Part shown: one piece after another, positions 35,478-48,412 of the stretch
Numbering within the stretch: position 1 is the first letter of the stretch
Layout: every line of letters starts with the position of its first letter
Assembly: GCF_003013245.1 (NCBI RefSeq)
Contig: NZ_PXYY01000009.1
Location: 1-49,597 of the forward strand
Origin: Neisseria iguanae
GTDB lineage: Bacteria > Pseudomonadota > Gammaproteobacteria > Burkholderiales > Neisseriaceae
DNA: 49,597 bases
Direction: 5' to 3'
Translations under genes and position numbers: made by a program
Notes under the pieces: generated by a model
The model's input: the letters and a program-made list of their open reading frames with translations, nothing else
What the model was told of the DNA's origin: nothing
Database searches by the model: none

Positions 35478-35601
35478 AGTTTGAACTCCGATATAAATAT
35501 AAATACATTTAAATTAAATAAAAGACAGAAAACATGCCTTCCATCACTGAAAAACAACCCGGCAGTCAACCCACCTTGCTATTTTTATTTTCGAGACGAT
35601 A

Positions 35602-36081
35602 TCACACAAAAATTCGGGGCAATCTGCGTTTTAGCCAGAAATCGGCCGACCATCTTCCGGAACCCTGCAACACAACGCACAGCAGCACCAAACAATAAAT
35701 CAAAGCCATTTTATAGCCATTGTCACACACATTGTACCCATTTTCCGCATGCACGGCATACCAAGCTACAGCAGTCAAAACCAGCAACGAAAATGCAGCA
35801 TAACGCCCGAACAGCCCCAACACCAGCAATATCGGCGCCACCAGTTCAAAACCTGTCGCCAACGACCAATTCAGGTCGGCAGGTATCAGATTGAACGGGA
35901 AAGGAAAAGCATCCTGCAAATCCGCAAACCAGTTTTGCCCGTTCCATTTTTCCAGTCCGGCCTCGAAAAACTCATAAGCAGCAAACAGGCGTAGGGTGAA
36001 CAAGGAAGCATCTTTGCCCGACGTGTACAAAAAACTGCTGCTTACAGATTGGGATGGATGTAATTGGGTTTCGTTTGCCAT
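35602..36081 (-). CDS. DoxX-family membrane protein (HvfD/BufD-like)
   Basis: 159 residues with four hydrophobic segments: LFTLRLFAAYEFFEAGLEKW, LATGFELVAPILLVLGLFGR, AAFSLLVLTAVAWYAVHA and MALIYCLVLLCVVLQGSG. DoxX proteins are inner-membrane, quinone-linked redox proteins; several MNIO operons carry one, and its exact role is unknown. AAAGGAACGAGTACAAC precedes the ATG. It is the first gene of the operon, 124 bases upstream of the precursor gene, with a candidate ECF promoter at 36117-36146. Confidence 0.85.
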   Translation of the reverse strand: MANETQLHPSQSVSSSFLYTSGKDASLFTLRLFAAYEFFEAGLEKWNGQNWFADLQDAFPFPFNLIPADLNWSLATGFELVAPILLVLGLFGRYAAFSLLVLTAVAWYAVHAENGYNVCDNGYKMALIYCLVLLCVVLQGSGRWSADFWLKRRLPRIFV

Positions 36082-36116
36082 GTTGTACTCGTTCCTTTTA
36101 TTGACTCTGTAACCTG

Positions 36117-36146
36117 TTAGACGGACATCTCTTCCGATTCTTATAC
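36117..36146 (-). promoter_or_regulatory. Candidate ECF (sigma-E) promoter of the doxX-led operon
   Basis: On the minus strand GTATAAG (36140-36146) is 16 bases from CGTCTAA (36117-36123), which matches the CGTC-type -10 used by many ECF sigma factors. It lies 36 bases before the doxX start. The -35 half is only a guess. Confidence 0.4.
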
Positions 36147-36237
36147 CGATTTTTTAATAAATTTATATCTTATTGTTTTATATTAAAATTTTATAAAATT
36201 GAAATTATAAGGCTACTTAAAGTGCCTGCCTGAAAAA

Positions 36238-36261
36238 CCGCCGGCTGAAAACAACCGGCGG
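36238..36261 (-). terminator. Terminator of rpoC
   Basis: On the minus strand CCGCCGG and CCGGCGG form a GC-rich stem around 10 bases, followed by TTTTTCAGGC. It lies 24 bases after the rpoC stop and separates rpoBC from the accessory operon. Confidence 0.85.
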
Positions 36262-36284
36262 CTTTTTTCAAGTACACAACGGGT

Positions 36285-40460
<4,176 letters not shown>

Positions 40461-40584
40461 TTTTGCTCCTTGAAGGAAGTATTTTTACCGCTTGGCGGAT
40501 AAAGATTTGGATAGAACGGCATAGCTTTTCAGACGGCCTTTAAACATTTTTTGTTATATCCGTTCAAAGCGTTGTGTTCTTTAA

Positions 40585-40618
40585 CAGACGGCCTGTTAAT
40601 CATAAAAAAGGCCGTCTG
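40585..40618. repeat. DUS inverted pair between rpoB and rpoC
   Basis: CAGACGGCCT and AGGCCGTCTG around 14 bases, just after the rpoB stop; a third DUS copy is at 40528-40537. No T-tract follows on the minus strand, so rpoC can still be reached by read-through. Confidence 0.7.
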
Positions 40619-40628
40619 AAAATGTCGT

Positions 40629-43600
40629 TTAGTAACGTTCCAAATCAATATCCAAGCCCAATGAGCGAATCTCTTTGACCAATACGTTGAAGGATTCAGG
40701 CATACCGGCGTCAATTTTGTGTTCGCCTTTGACAATATTTTCATACATTTTGGTACGGCCTGTCACATCATCGGACTTCACGGTCAACATTTCTTGCAGC
40801 GTGTAAGCGGCACCGTAAGCTTCCAGTGCCCAAACCTCCATCTCACCGAAACGTTGTCCGCCGAACTGCGCTTTACCGCCCAACGGCTGTTGGGTCACCA
40901 AGCTATAAGGGCCTGTAGAACGGGCGTGCATTTTCTCGTCAACCAAGTGGTGCAATTTCAAGTAGTGCATCACCCCCACGGTCACGCGGCGGTCAAAGGC
41001 TTCGCCTGAACGGCCATCGTAAAGGGTAATTTGGGTTTTGGTGTCGTTAAAACCTAGCTTTTCCACTTCAGGATCATCGCTTGGATAAGCCAAGTTCAAC
41101 ATATCGCGGATTTCAGACTCTTTGGCGCCATCAAATACCGGAGAAGCAAAAGAAGCACCTTTGCGCAAGTTAGACGCCAATTCGATGATTTCATCATCAC
41201 TCAAGCTGTCAAGATCTTCTTGTTTGCCACTGTTGTTATACAACTTATTCAAGAATTCGCGCAATTCGCTGGCTTTACGCTGTTCTTTGAGCATGCGGTC
41301 TATGCGTTCGCCAATACCTTTTGCCGCCCAACCCAAGTGGACTTCCAAAATCTGACCGATGTTCATACGTGATGGTACACCCAATGGATTCAACACGATG
41401 TCTACAGGACGGCCGTCTGCCATGTAAGGCATGTCTTCCACCGGCAGAATGCGCGATACCACACCTTTGTTACCGTGGCGGCCGGCCATTTTGTCACCGG
41501 CTTGCAGACGGCGTTTGATGGCGATAAATACTTTCACCATTTTTTGCACGCCCGGCTGCAATTCGTCGCCTTGAGTCAGCTTTTTCTTCTTCACTTCATA
41601 CAACTCGTCCGCTTCTTCGCGTTTTTGTTGCAGGCTCAGTTTAATCAGTTCCAACTGTTTGGCCAAATCTTCATCAGCCAAACGGATGTCGAACCAATCG
41701 TGTTTGCTGGTGACAGAAGCCAAGTATTCTGCAGTAATTTCGCTGCCTTTAGCCAATTTCATCGGACCACCGTTGGCTTTTTGGCTAACAATCATGCGCT
41801 CGATGCGGTCGAAAGCATCGTTATCGAAAATACGCAGTTGGTCGCTCAAGTCTTGGCGGTAGCGTTTCAGCTCGGAATCGATAATCGACTGGGCACGTTT
41901 GTCGCGTTGGATACCTTCACGGGTAAACACTTGCACGTCAATCACGGTGCCGCTCATACCGGTCGGCATACGCAATGAAGTATCTTTTACATCCGAGGCT
42001 TTTTCACCGAAAATCGCACGCAGCAGTTTTTCTTCAGGCGTCAATTGGGTTTCGCCTTTAGGAGTCACTTTACCCACCAATACGTCACCGGCTTCCACTT
42101 CTGCACCAATATAAACGATACCTGAGTCGTCCAAGCGGTTTTGCATGCGCTCCGACAAATTCGGAATATCGCGGGTAATATCTTCTGCACCTAATTTGGT
42201 GTCACGCGCTACTACGTTCAATTCTTCAATGTGAATCGAGGTGTAACGGTCATCCGCAGCCACTTTTTCAGACAACAAAATCGAGTCTTCGTAGTTGTAG
42301 CCGTTCCAAGGCATGAACGCAATGGTCATGTTTTGACCCAGCGCCAACTCACCCAAATCAGTAGAAGCACCGTCGGCCACCAAGTCGCCACGTTGCAATA
42401 CGTCTCCTGCTTTCACGGCCGGACGTTGGTTGATGTTGGTTGACTGGTTGGAACGGGTAAATTTCACCAAATTGTAGATGTCAACACCGACTTCGCCGGC
42501 AGTCGCTTCATCATCATGCACACGAATCACCACACGGTTGGCATCCACATATTCCACCACGCCGCCTCGACGGGCAACAATAGCAGTTGCCGAGTCAATG
42601 GCTACCGAGCGTTCGATGCCGGTACCGACCATCGGCTTTTCAGGGCGCAGGCAAGGCACAGCTTGACGTTGCATGTTGGCACCCATCAATGCACGGTTAG
42701 CATCATCGTGTTCCAAGAACGGAATCAGGGAAGCCGCTACCGACACTACTTGACCGGTTGCCACGTCCATGTATTGCACGCGGTCAGGCGTAGCCATGAT
42801 GGTTTCGCCTTTTTCACGACAAGTAACCAAATCGCCGGTCAACTTGCTTTCTGCATCCAATTCGGCATTGGCCTGCGCAATCACATAGCGGCCTTCTTCG
42901 ATAGCTGACAGATAGTCAATTTCAGTCGTTACTTTGCCGTCAATCACACGACGGTATGGCGTTTCCAAGAAGCCATAATCATTGGTGCGTGCGTAAACAG
43001 ACAGCGAGTTAATCAAACCAATATTCGGACCTTCAGGTGTCTCAATCGGACATACGCGACCATAGTGAGTCGGATGTACGTCACGCACCTCAAAGCCGGC
43101 ACGCTCGCGGGTCAAACCACCCGGCCCCAAAGCAGAAACACGGCGTTTGTGTGTTACTTCAGACAATGGGTTGGTTTGGTCCATAAATTGGCTCAATTGA
43201 CTCGAGCCGAAAAATTCTTTAATCGCAGCAGAAACCGGTTTGGCATTAATCAAGTCATGCGGCATCAAGTTTTCAGACTCTGCTTGGTTCAAACGCTCCT
43301 TCACGGCGCGCTCAACACGTGCCAAGCCGCTGCGGAATTGGTTTTCTGCCAATTCCCCGACAGAACGCACGCGACGATTGCCCAAGTGGTCAATATCGTC
43401 CACTTCGCCATGGCCGTTACGCAATTCAACCAAGGTCGCAATTGAAGCCACAATATCTTCAATGCTCAGTACGTAATCGCCTTTTTCAGCCGCACCGGCA
43501 AAGGTTTCGTTCAACAAACGGCCATACCAAGATCCTTGCTGCGTTTCAGACAATTTTTGCTCGTAAGTACGGGTATTGAATTTCATACGGCCTACACGAG

Positions 43601-44807
43601 ACAAATCATAGCTATCTTCGCTGAAAAACAAGCGGTTAAAAAGCATTTCAACGGCTTCTTCGGTAGGCGGCTCGCCTGGACGCATCATGCGGTAAATCGC
43701 CACACGGGCAGCTTGTTGGTCGGCTGTTTCATCAGTGCTCAAGGTGCTGGAAATATAACCGCCTTGATCCAATTCATTGATGTACAGAGTGGTCATTTGT
43801 TCGATACCGTGAATATCCAGTTTCGCCAGCAATTCTTCTGTAATTTCATCATTTGCAACAGCTAATACCTCGCCGGTATCTGGCACAATCAAATCGACAG
43901 CTAAGACTTTACCCAATAAAATCTCAGGATCAACGTCCAAGCGGGTCAAACCGGAATTGGCAATATCACGGATATTCTTAGCCGTTATGCGTTTACCTTT
44001 GGCTACCAAGACATTACCGTCGGCATCAACGATATCGGTTTTGGCTGTTTCACCTTTCAAACGGGCTGGAATCAGTTCAGTCTGCACCCCGCCTTTTGAC
44101 AAGAAGAAGGTTTCTTTGTCATAGAAGGTATCCAAAATCTGTTCATTGTTGTATCCCAAAGCTTTCAACAAAATCGTTACCGGCATTTTACGGCGGCGGT
44201 CAATACGGAAATACAGCAAATCTTTCGGATCGAATTCAAAATCCAACCATGAACCACGGTAAGGAATAATACGGGCAGAGAACAACAATTTGCCCGAAGA
44301 ATGGGTTTTACCACGGTCATGCTCAAAGAAAACACCCGGAGAACGGTGTAATTGGGAAACAATGACACGTTCGGTACCATTGATGACAAAAGAGCCACTT
44401 GGTGTCATCAACGGGATTTCACCCATATATACTTCGTTTTCGCGCACTTCTTTTACCGTCGGCTTAGAAGCTTCTTTATCCAAAATTACCAAACGGATGC
44501 GTGCACGCAAAGGAGCGGCATAAGTAATGCCGCGCAATTGGCATTCAGAGATATCAAACAGCGGATCGCCTAAGGTGTAATGGACAAATTCCAAACGCGC
44601 ATAACCATTGTGACTGACAATTGGAAAAATAGAATTAAACGCGGCTTGCAGACCATCATCGGTGCGTTGGGCGAAAGCATTTTCTAATTGCAAAAATTTT
44701 GCATAAGAATCAATTTGAGTTGCAAGCAAAAAAGGAACTTCCAATACGTTCTCTCGTTTGGCAAAACTCTTACGGATACGTTTTTTCTCGGTAAACGAAT
44801 AGTTCAT
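40629..44807 (-). CDS. rpoB: RNA polymerase beta subunit
   Basis: 1392 residues from the ATG at 44807, which is 5 bases after GGAG; a GTG two codons earlier is in frame but lies over the spacer. The rifampicin region reads [20 protein letters not shown] then [11 protein letters not shown], with the usual Asp, His and Ser at the resistance positions. [13 protein letters not shown] near the C-terminal third contacts the active site. Ends LDIDLERY. Confidence 0.98.
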   Translation of the reverse strand: MNYSFTEKKRIRKSFAKRENVLEVPFLLATQIDSYAKFLQLENAFAQRTDDGLQAAFNSIFPIVSHNGYARLEFVHYTLGDPLFDISECQLRGITYAAPLRARIRLVILDKEASKPTVKEVRENEVYMGEIPLMTPSGSFVINGTERVIVSQLHRSPGVFFEHDRGKTHSSGKLLFSARIIPYRGSWLDFEFDPKDLLYFRIDRRRKMPVTILLKALGYNNEQILDTFYDKETFFLSKGGVQTELIPARLKGETAKTDIVDADGNVLVAKGKRITAKNIRDIANSGLTRLDVDPEILLGKVLAVDLIVPDTGEVLAVANDEITEELLAKLDIHGIEQMTTLYINELDQGGYISSTLSTDETADQQAARVAIYRMMRPGEPPTEEAVEMLFNRLFFSEDSYDLSRVGRMKFNTRTYEQKLSETQQGSWYGRLLNETFAGAAEKGDYVLSIEDIVASIATLVELRNGHGEVDDIDHLGNRRVRSVGELAENQFRSGLARVERAVKERLNQAESENLMPHDLINAKPVSAAIKEFFGSSQLSQFMDQTNPLSEVTHKRRVSALGPGGLTRERAGFEVRDVHPTHYGRVCPIETPEGPNIGLINSLSVYARTNDYGFLETPYRRVIDGKVTTEIDYLSAIEEGRYVIAQANAELDAESKLTGDLVTCREKGETIMATPDRVQYMDVATGQVVSVAASLIPFLEHDDANRALMGANMQRQAVPCLRPEKPMVGTGIERSVAIDSATAIVARRGGVVEYVDANRVVIRVHDDEATAGEVGVDIYNLVKFTRSNQSTNINQRPAVKAGDVLQRGDLVADGASTDLGELALGQNMTIAFMPWNGYNYEDSILLSEKVAADDRYTSIHIEELNVVARDTKLGAEDITRDIPNLSERMQNRLDDSGIVYIGAEVEAGDVLVGKVTPKGETQLTPEEKLLRAIFGEKASDVKDTSLRMPTGMSGTVIDVQVFTREGIQRDKRAQSIIDSELKRYRQDLSDQLRIFDNDAFDRIERMIVSQKANGGPMKLAKGSEITAEYLASVTSKHDWFDIRLADEDLAKQLELIKLSLQQKREEADELYEVKKKKLTQGDELQPGVQKMVKVFIAIKRRLQAGDKMAGRHGNKGVVSRILPVEDMPYMADGRPVDIVLNPLGVPSRMNIGQILEVHLGWAAKGIGERIDRMLKEQRKASELREFLNKLYNNSGKQEDLDSLSDDEIIELASNLRKGASFASPVFDGAKESEIRDMLNLAYPSDDPEVEKLGFNDTKTQITLYDGRSGEAFDRRVTVGVMHYLKLHHLVDEKMHARSTGPYSLVTQQPLGGKAQFGGQRFGEMEVWALEAYGAAYTLQEMLTVKSDDVTGRTKMYENIVKGEHKIDAGMPESFNVLVKEIRSLGLDIDLERY

Positions 44808-44813
44808 ATACAC

Positions 44814-44959
44814 TCCGAAGGGTGGCTTTGAATAGAAATGCCGTCTGAAAAAGGCGGACGACTATTTTGTGATATTATTTACATTTATTTATATTTATTT
44901 CGAATTATAAATGCAAATAAATGCAAATAATTATTTTCTATATAATTAAAATGCAAAAT
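44814..44959 (-). promoter_or_regulatory. AT-rich rpoB upstream region with 10-base repeats and a -10 element
   Basis: Two exact copies of ATGCAAATAA (44911-44930) and degenerate ATTTATTT copies (44883-44900) flank TATAAT (44904-44909 on the minus strand). No good -35 is found 17 bases away, where the repeats lie. A DUS (AT-type) sits at about 44838-44849, between promoter and rpoB. The region follows the terminator at 44960-44985, so rpoB probably has its own start here. Confidence 0.5.
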
Positions 44960-44985
44960 AAGGCTGGCAGATATCTGCCAGCCTT
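44960..44985 (-). terminator. Terminator or attenuator between rplL and rpoB
   Basis: A perfect 26-base palindrome (arms AAGGCTGGCAGAT and complement) is followed on the minus strand by ATTTTGCATTTTAA. In E. coli an attenuator in the same position lets only part of the transcripts reach rpoBC. Confidence 0.75.
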
Positions 44986-45004
44986 GACTGAAAGTATCAA
45001 ATAA

Positions 45005-45376
45005 TTATTTGATTTCGACTTTGGCGCCGGCGTCTTCCAATTGTTTTTGGATGTCTTCAGCTTCAGCTTTAGAAATACCTTCTTTCAGTGTTTTGGGCGC
45101 GCCGTCAACGATGTCTTTAGCTTCTTTCAAACCCAAACCAGTGATAGCACGAACAACTTTAATCACGCCAACTTTTTGATCACCGGCAGAAGCCAAAACA
45201 ACGTCAAACTCAGTTTTTTCTTCAGCAGCAGCGGTACCAGCCCCAGCAGGACCGGCAACAGCAACGGCAGCAGCAGAAACGCCGAATTTTTCTTCAAAAG
45301 CTTTAACCAATTCGTTTAATTCCATAACGGTTAAAGAACCAACGGCTTCCAAAATGTCTTCTTTAGTAATAGCCAT
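45005..45376 (-). CDS. rplL: 50S ribosomal protein L7/L12
   Basis: 123 residues. L7/L12 forms the mobile stalk that recruits translation GTPases. The N-terminal dimerisation part ([20 protein letters not shown]), an Ala/Gly-rich hinge (about 35-52) and the C-terminal domain with [16 protein letters not shown] are present. 57 bases follow rplJ. Confidence 0.98.
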   Translation of the reverse strand: MAITKEDILEAVGSLTVMELNELVKAFEEKFGVSAAAVAVAGPAGAGTAAAEEKTEFDVVLASAGDQKVGVIKVVRAITGLGLKEAKDIVDGAPKTLKEGISKAEAEDIQKQLEDAGAKVEIK

Positions 45377-45433
45377 GCTATTTAAACTCCAAATATTGTA
45401 TTAAAAATTAAATTTCAGATGAAACAAAATCGA

Positions 45434-45934
45434 TTAAGCAGCTTCTTCGCTAGCTTTTTTCTCAGCCAATGCAGCCAAACCGCGTGCGAAACCAGCAACA
45501 GGCGCCTGCATAACATACAACAGTTTAGACAACAATTCTTCACGGCTAGGAATAGAAGCCAACTCGCTCACTTGAGCAGCGTCCATTACGTCACCATTAT
45601 AAGAACCGGCCTTAATAACGATTTTTTCATCTTTTTTCGCGAATTGATGCAGCACTTTTGCAGCAGCCACAGCATCTTCAGAAGCAGCGTAAACCAGCGG
45701 ACCTACCATGTGATCTGCCAAATCTGCAAATGAAGTTCCTTCTACTGCGCGACGAGCTAAAGTATTTTTCAGAACACGTAAATATACACCTTCTTTACGT
45801 GCATTTGCACGCAGCTCGGTCATGCTGGCAACACTGATACCGCGATATTCTGCAACCACCAGAGTTTGAGCGTTAGCAATTGCTACACTAATCTCTTCAA
45901 CAGCTACTTTCTTGGCTTCAATATTGAGACTCAA
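45434..45934 (-). CDS. rplJ: 50S ribosomal protein L10
   Basis: 166 residues, read from a TTG start at 45934 that follows GGAGGTAGACC. L10 anchors L7/L12 dimers through its C-terminal helix ([20 protein letters not shown]). With L12 it represses its own operon by binding the leader at 45943-46116. Confidence 0.97.
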   Translation of the reverse strand: MSLNIEAKKVAVEEISVAIANAQTLVVAEYRGISVASMTELRANARKEGVYLRVLKNTLARRAVEGTSFADLADHMVGPLVYAASEDAVAAAKVLHQFAKKDEKIVIKAGSYNGDVMDAAQVSELASIPSREELLSKLLYVMQAPVAGFARGLAALAEKKASEEAA

Positions 45935-45942
45935 GGTCTACC

Positions 45943-46116
45943 TCCTACTGTTTATCAACAGAATACTTCATCAGTATTCCACCAGCGCGGTAACCTAAAA
46001 AGACATCTTAACAAGCTTTCTTGTAATTTGTTTCAGGACTACCGTCTGCGTAGGGCAATAATGATTAAATCTTACGATCCCTACGGTCTTGGACATCTAC
46101 TTAATATTTTAAGTAG
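45943..46116 (-). ncRNA. L10 leader (autoregulatory mRNA structure of rplJL)
   Basis: The minus strand has the diagnostic CCAAGACCGTAGGG...CCCTACGCAGACGGT pairing, like the E. coli AGACCGTAGG...GCAGACGGT element bound by the L10-L12 complex. It is flanked by a CTACTTAA/TTAAGTAG hairpin (46097-46116) at the 5' side and a GAATACT/AGTATTC hairpin near the ribosome-binding site. Confidence 0.75.
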
Positions 46117-46155
46117 CCCAAATCCAGGCAGCCTAAAAAGGCCGCCTGAAAATTC

Positions 46156-46851
46156 TTAGTTGTTCACGCTAGAAGTATCTACGCGAACACCCAAACCCAT
46201 TGTGCTGGAAACGGCAACTTTACGTAAGTATTGACCTTTGGCAGCAGCAGGTTTTGCTTTAACGATAGCATCCAGCAATGCGTCAAAGTTTTCTTTCAAA
46301 TCAGCTTCGACAAATGAAGCACGACCGATGGTAGCATGCACGATACCTGCTTTATCAGTACGATATTGCACTTGACCGGCTTTGGCGTTTTTCACGGCTT
46401 CAGCCACATTAGGAGTCACAGTACCGACTTTAGGGTTAGGCATCAAACCACGCGGACCTAAAATAGTGCCTAATTGACCTACGATGCGCATTGCATCCGG
46501 AGAAGCAATCACAACGTCAAAGTTCAAGTTACCGCCTTTAATTTCAGCAGCCAAATCATCGAAACCGACTACATCTGCACCCGCTTCTTTAGCTGCTTCA
46601 GCATTGGCGCCTTGAGCAAATACAGCCACACGAGTGGTTTTACCTGTGCCTTTAGGCAATACTACTGAACCGCGAATCACTTGGTCGGATTTACGAGGAT
46701 CTACACCCAAGTTGAATGACACATCAACTGACTCATCAAATTTGGCAGTTGCGGCATTTTTTACCAAAGCAATCGCTTCATCAATCGCATACAATTTGTT
46801 TGCTTCAACAGAAGAGCGCAAAGCTTTCAAGCGTTTAGAAACTTTAGCCAT
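46156..46851 (-). CDS. rplA: 50S ribosomal protein L1
   Basis: 231 residues. L1 forms the mobile L1 stalk at the E site and can repress the rplKA m[23 protein letters not shown] and [20 protein letters not shown] are the family signatures. Its ATG shares one base with the rplK stop. A DUS-like AGGCAGCC/GGCCGCCT palindrome (46126-46147) follows its stop codon. Confidence 0.98.
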   Translation of the reverse strand: MAKVSKRLKALRSSVEANKLYAIDEAIALVKNAATAKFDESVDVSFNLGVDPRKSDQVIRGSVVLPKGTGKTTRVAVFAQGANAEAAKEAGADVVGFDDLAAEIKGGNLNFDVVIASPDAMRIVGQLGTILGPRGLMPNPKVGTVTPNVAEAVKNAKAGQVQYRTDKAGIVHATIGRASFVEADLKENFDALLDAIVKAKPAAAKGQYLRKVAVSSTMGLGVRVDTSSVNN

Positions 46852-47282
46852 TATACACCCTCCACATCCAAGCCCATTGAACGGGCTGAACCAGCAATAG
46901 TACGTACCGCTGCATCCAAATCAGAAGCTGTTAAATCAGGCTCTTTGGTTTTCGCGATTTCTTCCAACTGAGTACGAGTTACTTTACCCACTTTATTAGT
47001 CAATGGATTTGCACTACCTTTTTGCAGGCCGGCAGCTTTCTTCAATAAGATAGAAGCTGGAGGTGTTTTCATCACAAATGTGAATGATTTGTCTGCAAAT
47101 GCAGTAATCACAACAGGAATTGGCAAGCCAGGTTCCATACTTTGGGTTGCAGCATTAAATGCTTTACAGAATTCCATAATGTTCAAACCACGTTGACCCA
47201 ATGCCGGACCAACTGGAGGGGATGGGTTGGCCTTACCTGCACCAATTTGCAGTTTAATGTAGCCTACAATTTTCTTTGCCAC
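46851..47282 (-). CDS. rplK: 50S ribosomal protein L11
   Basis: 143 residues from a GTG start, preceded by AGGAGT. L11 forms the GTPase-associated centre with 23S rRNA and is required for RelA activation. [20 protein letters not shown] and the C-terminal [20 protein letters not shown]-type segment with [13 protein letters not shown] are present. It has its own promoter at 47347-47375. Confidence 0.97.
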   Translation of the reverse strand: MAKKIVGYIKLQIGAGKANPSPPVGPALGQRGLNIMEFCKAFNAATQSMEPGLPIPVVITAFADKSFTFVMKTPPASILLKKAAGLQKGSANPLTNKVGKVTRTQLEEIAKTKEPDLTASDLDAAVRTIAGSARSMGLDVEGV

Positions 47283-47311
47283 TTAAAGGACTCCTAAAAG
47301 ACGGGTATAAC

Positions 47312-47326
47312 GCGGAACCATTCCGC
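47312..47326 (-). promoter_or_regulatory. Leader hairpin of rplKA
   Basis: GCGGAA-TGG-TTCCGC on the minus strand, 20 bases downstream of the -10 element and about 30 bases before rplK. It could be the L1 binding site for autogenous control, by analogy with E. coli; sequence alone does not prove it. Confidence 0.4.
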
Positions 47327-47346
47327 TTCCCAAAAACGAATTTTTT

Positions 47347-47375
47347 ATTATAAAACCTAATGTATTTTAATTCAA
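47347..47375 (-). promoter_or_regulatory. Promoter of rplKA
   Basis: On the minus strand TTGAAT (47370-47375) and TATAAT (47347-47352) are exactly 17 bases apart, between nusG and rplK. It overlaps the last part of the nusG-rplK gap, so rplKA can be transcribed apart from secE-nusG. Confidence 0.8.
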
Positions 47376-47388
47376 GACATTAATTTGA

Positions 47389-47922
47389 TTAAATCTTTTC
47401 AACCTGACCGAATTCCAGCTCGACAGGTGTTTCACGACCAAAAATCTGTACGGAGACACGCAGCTTATTGCGCTCATAATTGACTTCATCCACCATGCCG
47501 TTAAAGTCAGCAAAGGGACCGTCATTTACACGAACCGGTTGACCCACTTCAAATTCAACTTTTGGTTTTGGTTTTTCAACACCAGTACGAACCTGTTGCA
47601 TAATAACATCAGCTTCACGCTGAGAAATTGGCAATGGCCGGTTGGCGGTACCGCCAATAAAACCGGATACGCGTGGCGTACTTTTTACCAAATGCCATGA
47701 ATCATCAGTCATTTCCATTTCAATCAAAACATAACCGGGATAAAATTTGCGTTCACTAATCGTACGACGGCCATTTTTGATATCGACCACCTCCTCAACT
47801 GGAACCAAAACTTGGCCAAAATACTCTTCCATACCCTCACGGGCAATACGCTCTTTCAATGTTTTTTGAACATTTTTTTCAAAGCCGGAATAAGCCTGCA
47901 CCACATACCAACGTTTTGACAT
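47389..47922 (-). CDS. nusG: Transcription termination/antitermination protein NusG
   Basis: 177 residues. NusG binds RNA polymerase with its N-terminal domain ([20 protein letters not shown]) and Rho or S10 with its C-terminal KOW domain ([20 protein letters not shown]). It starts 1 base after secE. The S10 it contacts is encoded at 23955-24266. Confidence 0.98.
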   Translation of the reverse strand: MSKRWYVVQAYSGFEKNVQKTLKERIAREGMEEYFGQVLVPVEEVVDIKNGRRTISERKFYPGYVLIEMEMTDDSWHLVKSTPRVSGFIGGTANRPLPISQREADVIMQQVRTGVEKPKPKVEFEVGQPVRVNDGPFADFNGMVDEVNYERNKLRVSVQIFGRETPVELEFGQVEKI

Positions 47923-47923
47923 T

Positions 47924-48187
47924 TTATCCCCTCTTCAATAACAAATCAAAAAATAACCATGAAACTGCTGTATCTACTGCATAAATAAACGCAGCTAGAA
48001 TTGCTACAAAAATAATCACGAATGCGGTCATTTTGACCGCATCATCACGAGCCGGCCAAACTACTTTCTTGAATTCCAACCAAGAACTCCGAAAATAAGC
48101 GAATAAACCTTCACGTTGCGGAGAGAATACGTTACTACCCGATTCGGCAATCTTTTCCGCTTTATTTTCAGGCATACGATCAGCCAT
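47924..48187 (-). CDS. secE: Protein translocase subunit SecE
   Basis: 87 residues from the ATG at 48187, preceded by AAGTGAG; the frame is open another 13 codons (ATG at 48205, TTG at 48226) and the start is not certain. SecE has one membrane segment here (about 59-80, [20 protein letters not shown]) after the conserved [20 protein letters not shown], and clamps SecY. Pairs with nusG as usual. Confidence 0.93.
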   Translation of the reverse strand: MADRMPENKAEKIAESGSNVFSPQREGLFAYFRSSWLEFKKVVWPARDDAVKMTAFVIIFVAILAAFIYAVDTAVSWLFFDLLLKRG

Positions 48188-48290
48188 TTCAAACTCACTT
48201 TCCATAGCATTTATAATGACAAACAATATAAAATCATACTTTTATAGTGATGCAATGGTTAAAAATAAATCCATTATAGAAATAAAATAG

Positions 48291-48324
48291 AAAAATTAAC
48301 CGGCACTAAGGCCGGTTAATTTTT
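48291..48324. terminator. Strong terminator after tRNA-Trp
   Basis: AAAAATTAACCGGC and GCCGGTTAATTTTT form perfect 14-base arms around 6 bases. It begins 5 bases after the tRNA CCA on the minus strand and ends the tuf-tRNA-Trp transcript before secE. Confidence 0.92.
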
Positions 48325-48328
48325 GATT

Positions 48329-48404
48329 TGGCAGGCCAGGAGGGTCTCGAACCCCCAACCCTCGGTTTTGGAGACCGATACTCTACCAATTGAGCTACTG
48401 GCCT
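48329..48404 (-). tRNA. tRNA-Trp (CCA anticodon)
   Basis: 76-base cloverleaf with encoded CCA on the minus strand. The anticodon loop CTCCAAA lies in the stem GGT/ACC; D-arm AGCTCAATTGGTAGAGT and T-arm GGTTCGAGACC are intact; the acceptor AGGCCAG pairs with CTGGCCT. It lies 8 bases after the second tuf, with which it is probably co-transcribed and processed, as in many proteobacteria. Confidence 0.97.
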
Positions 48405-48412
48405 TCTAAAAC

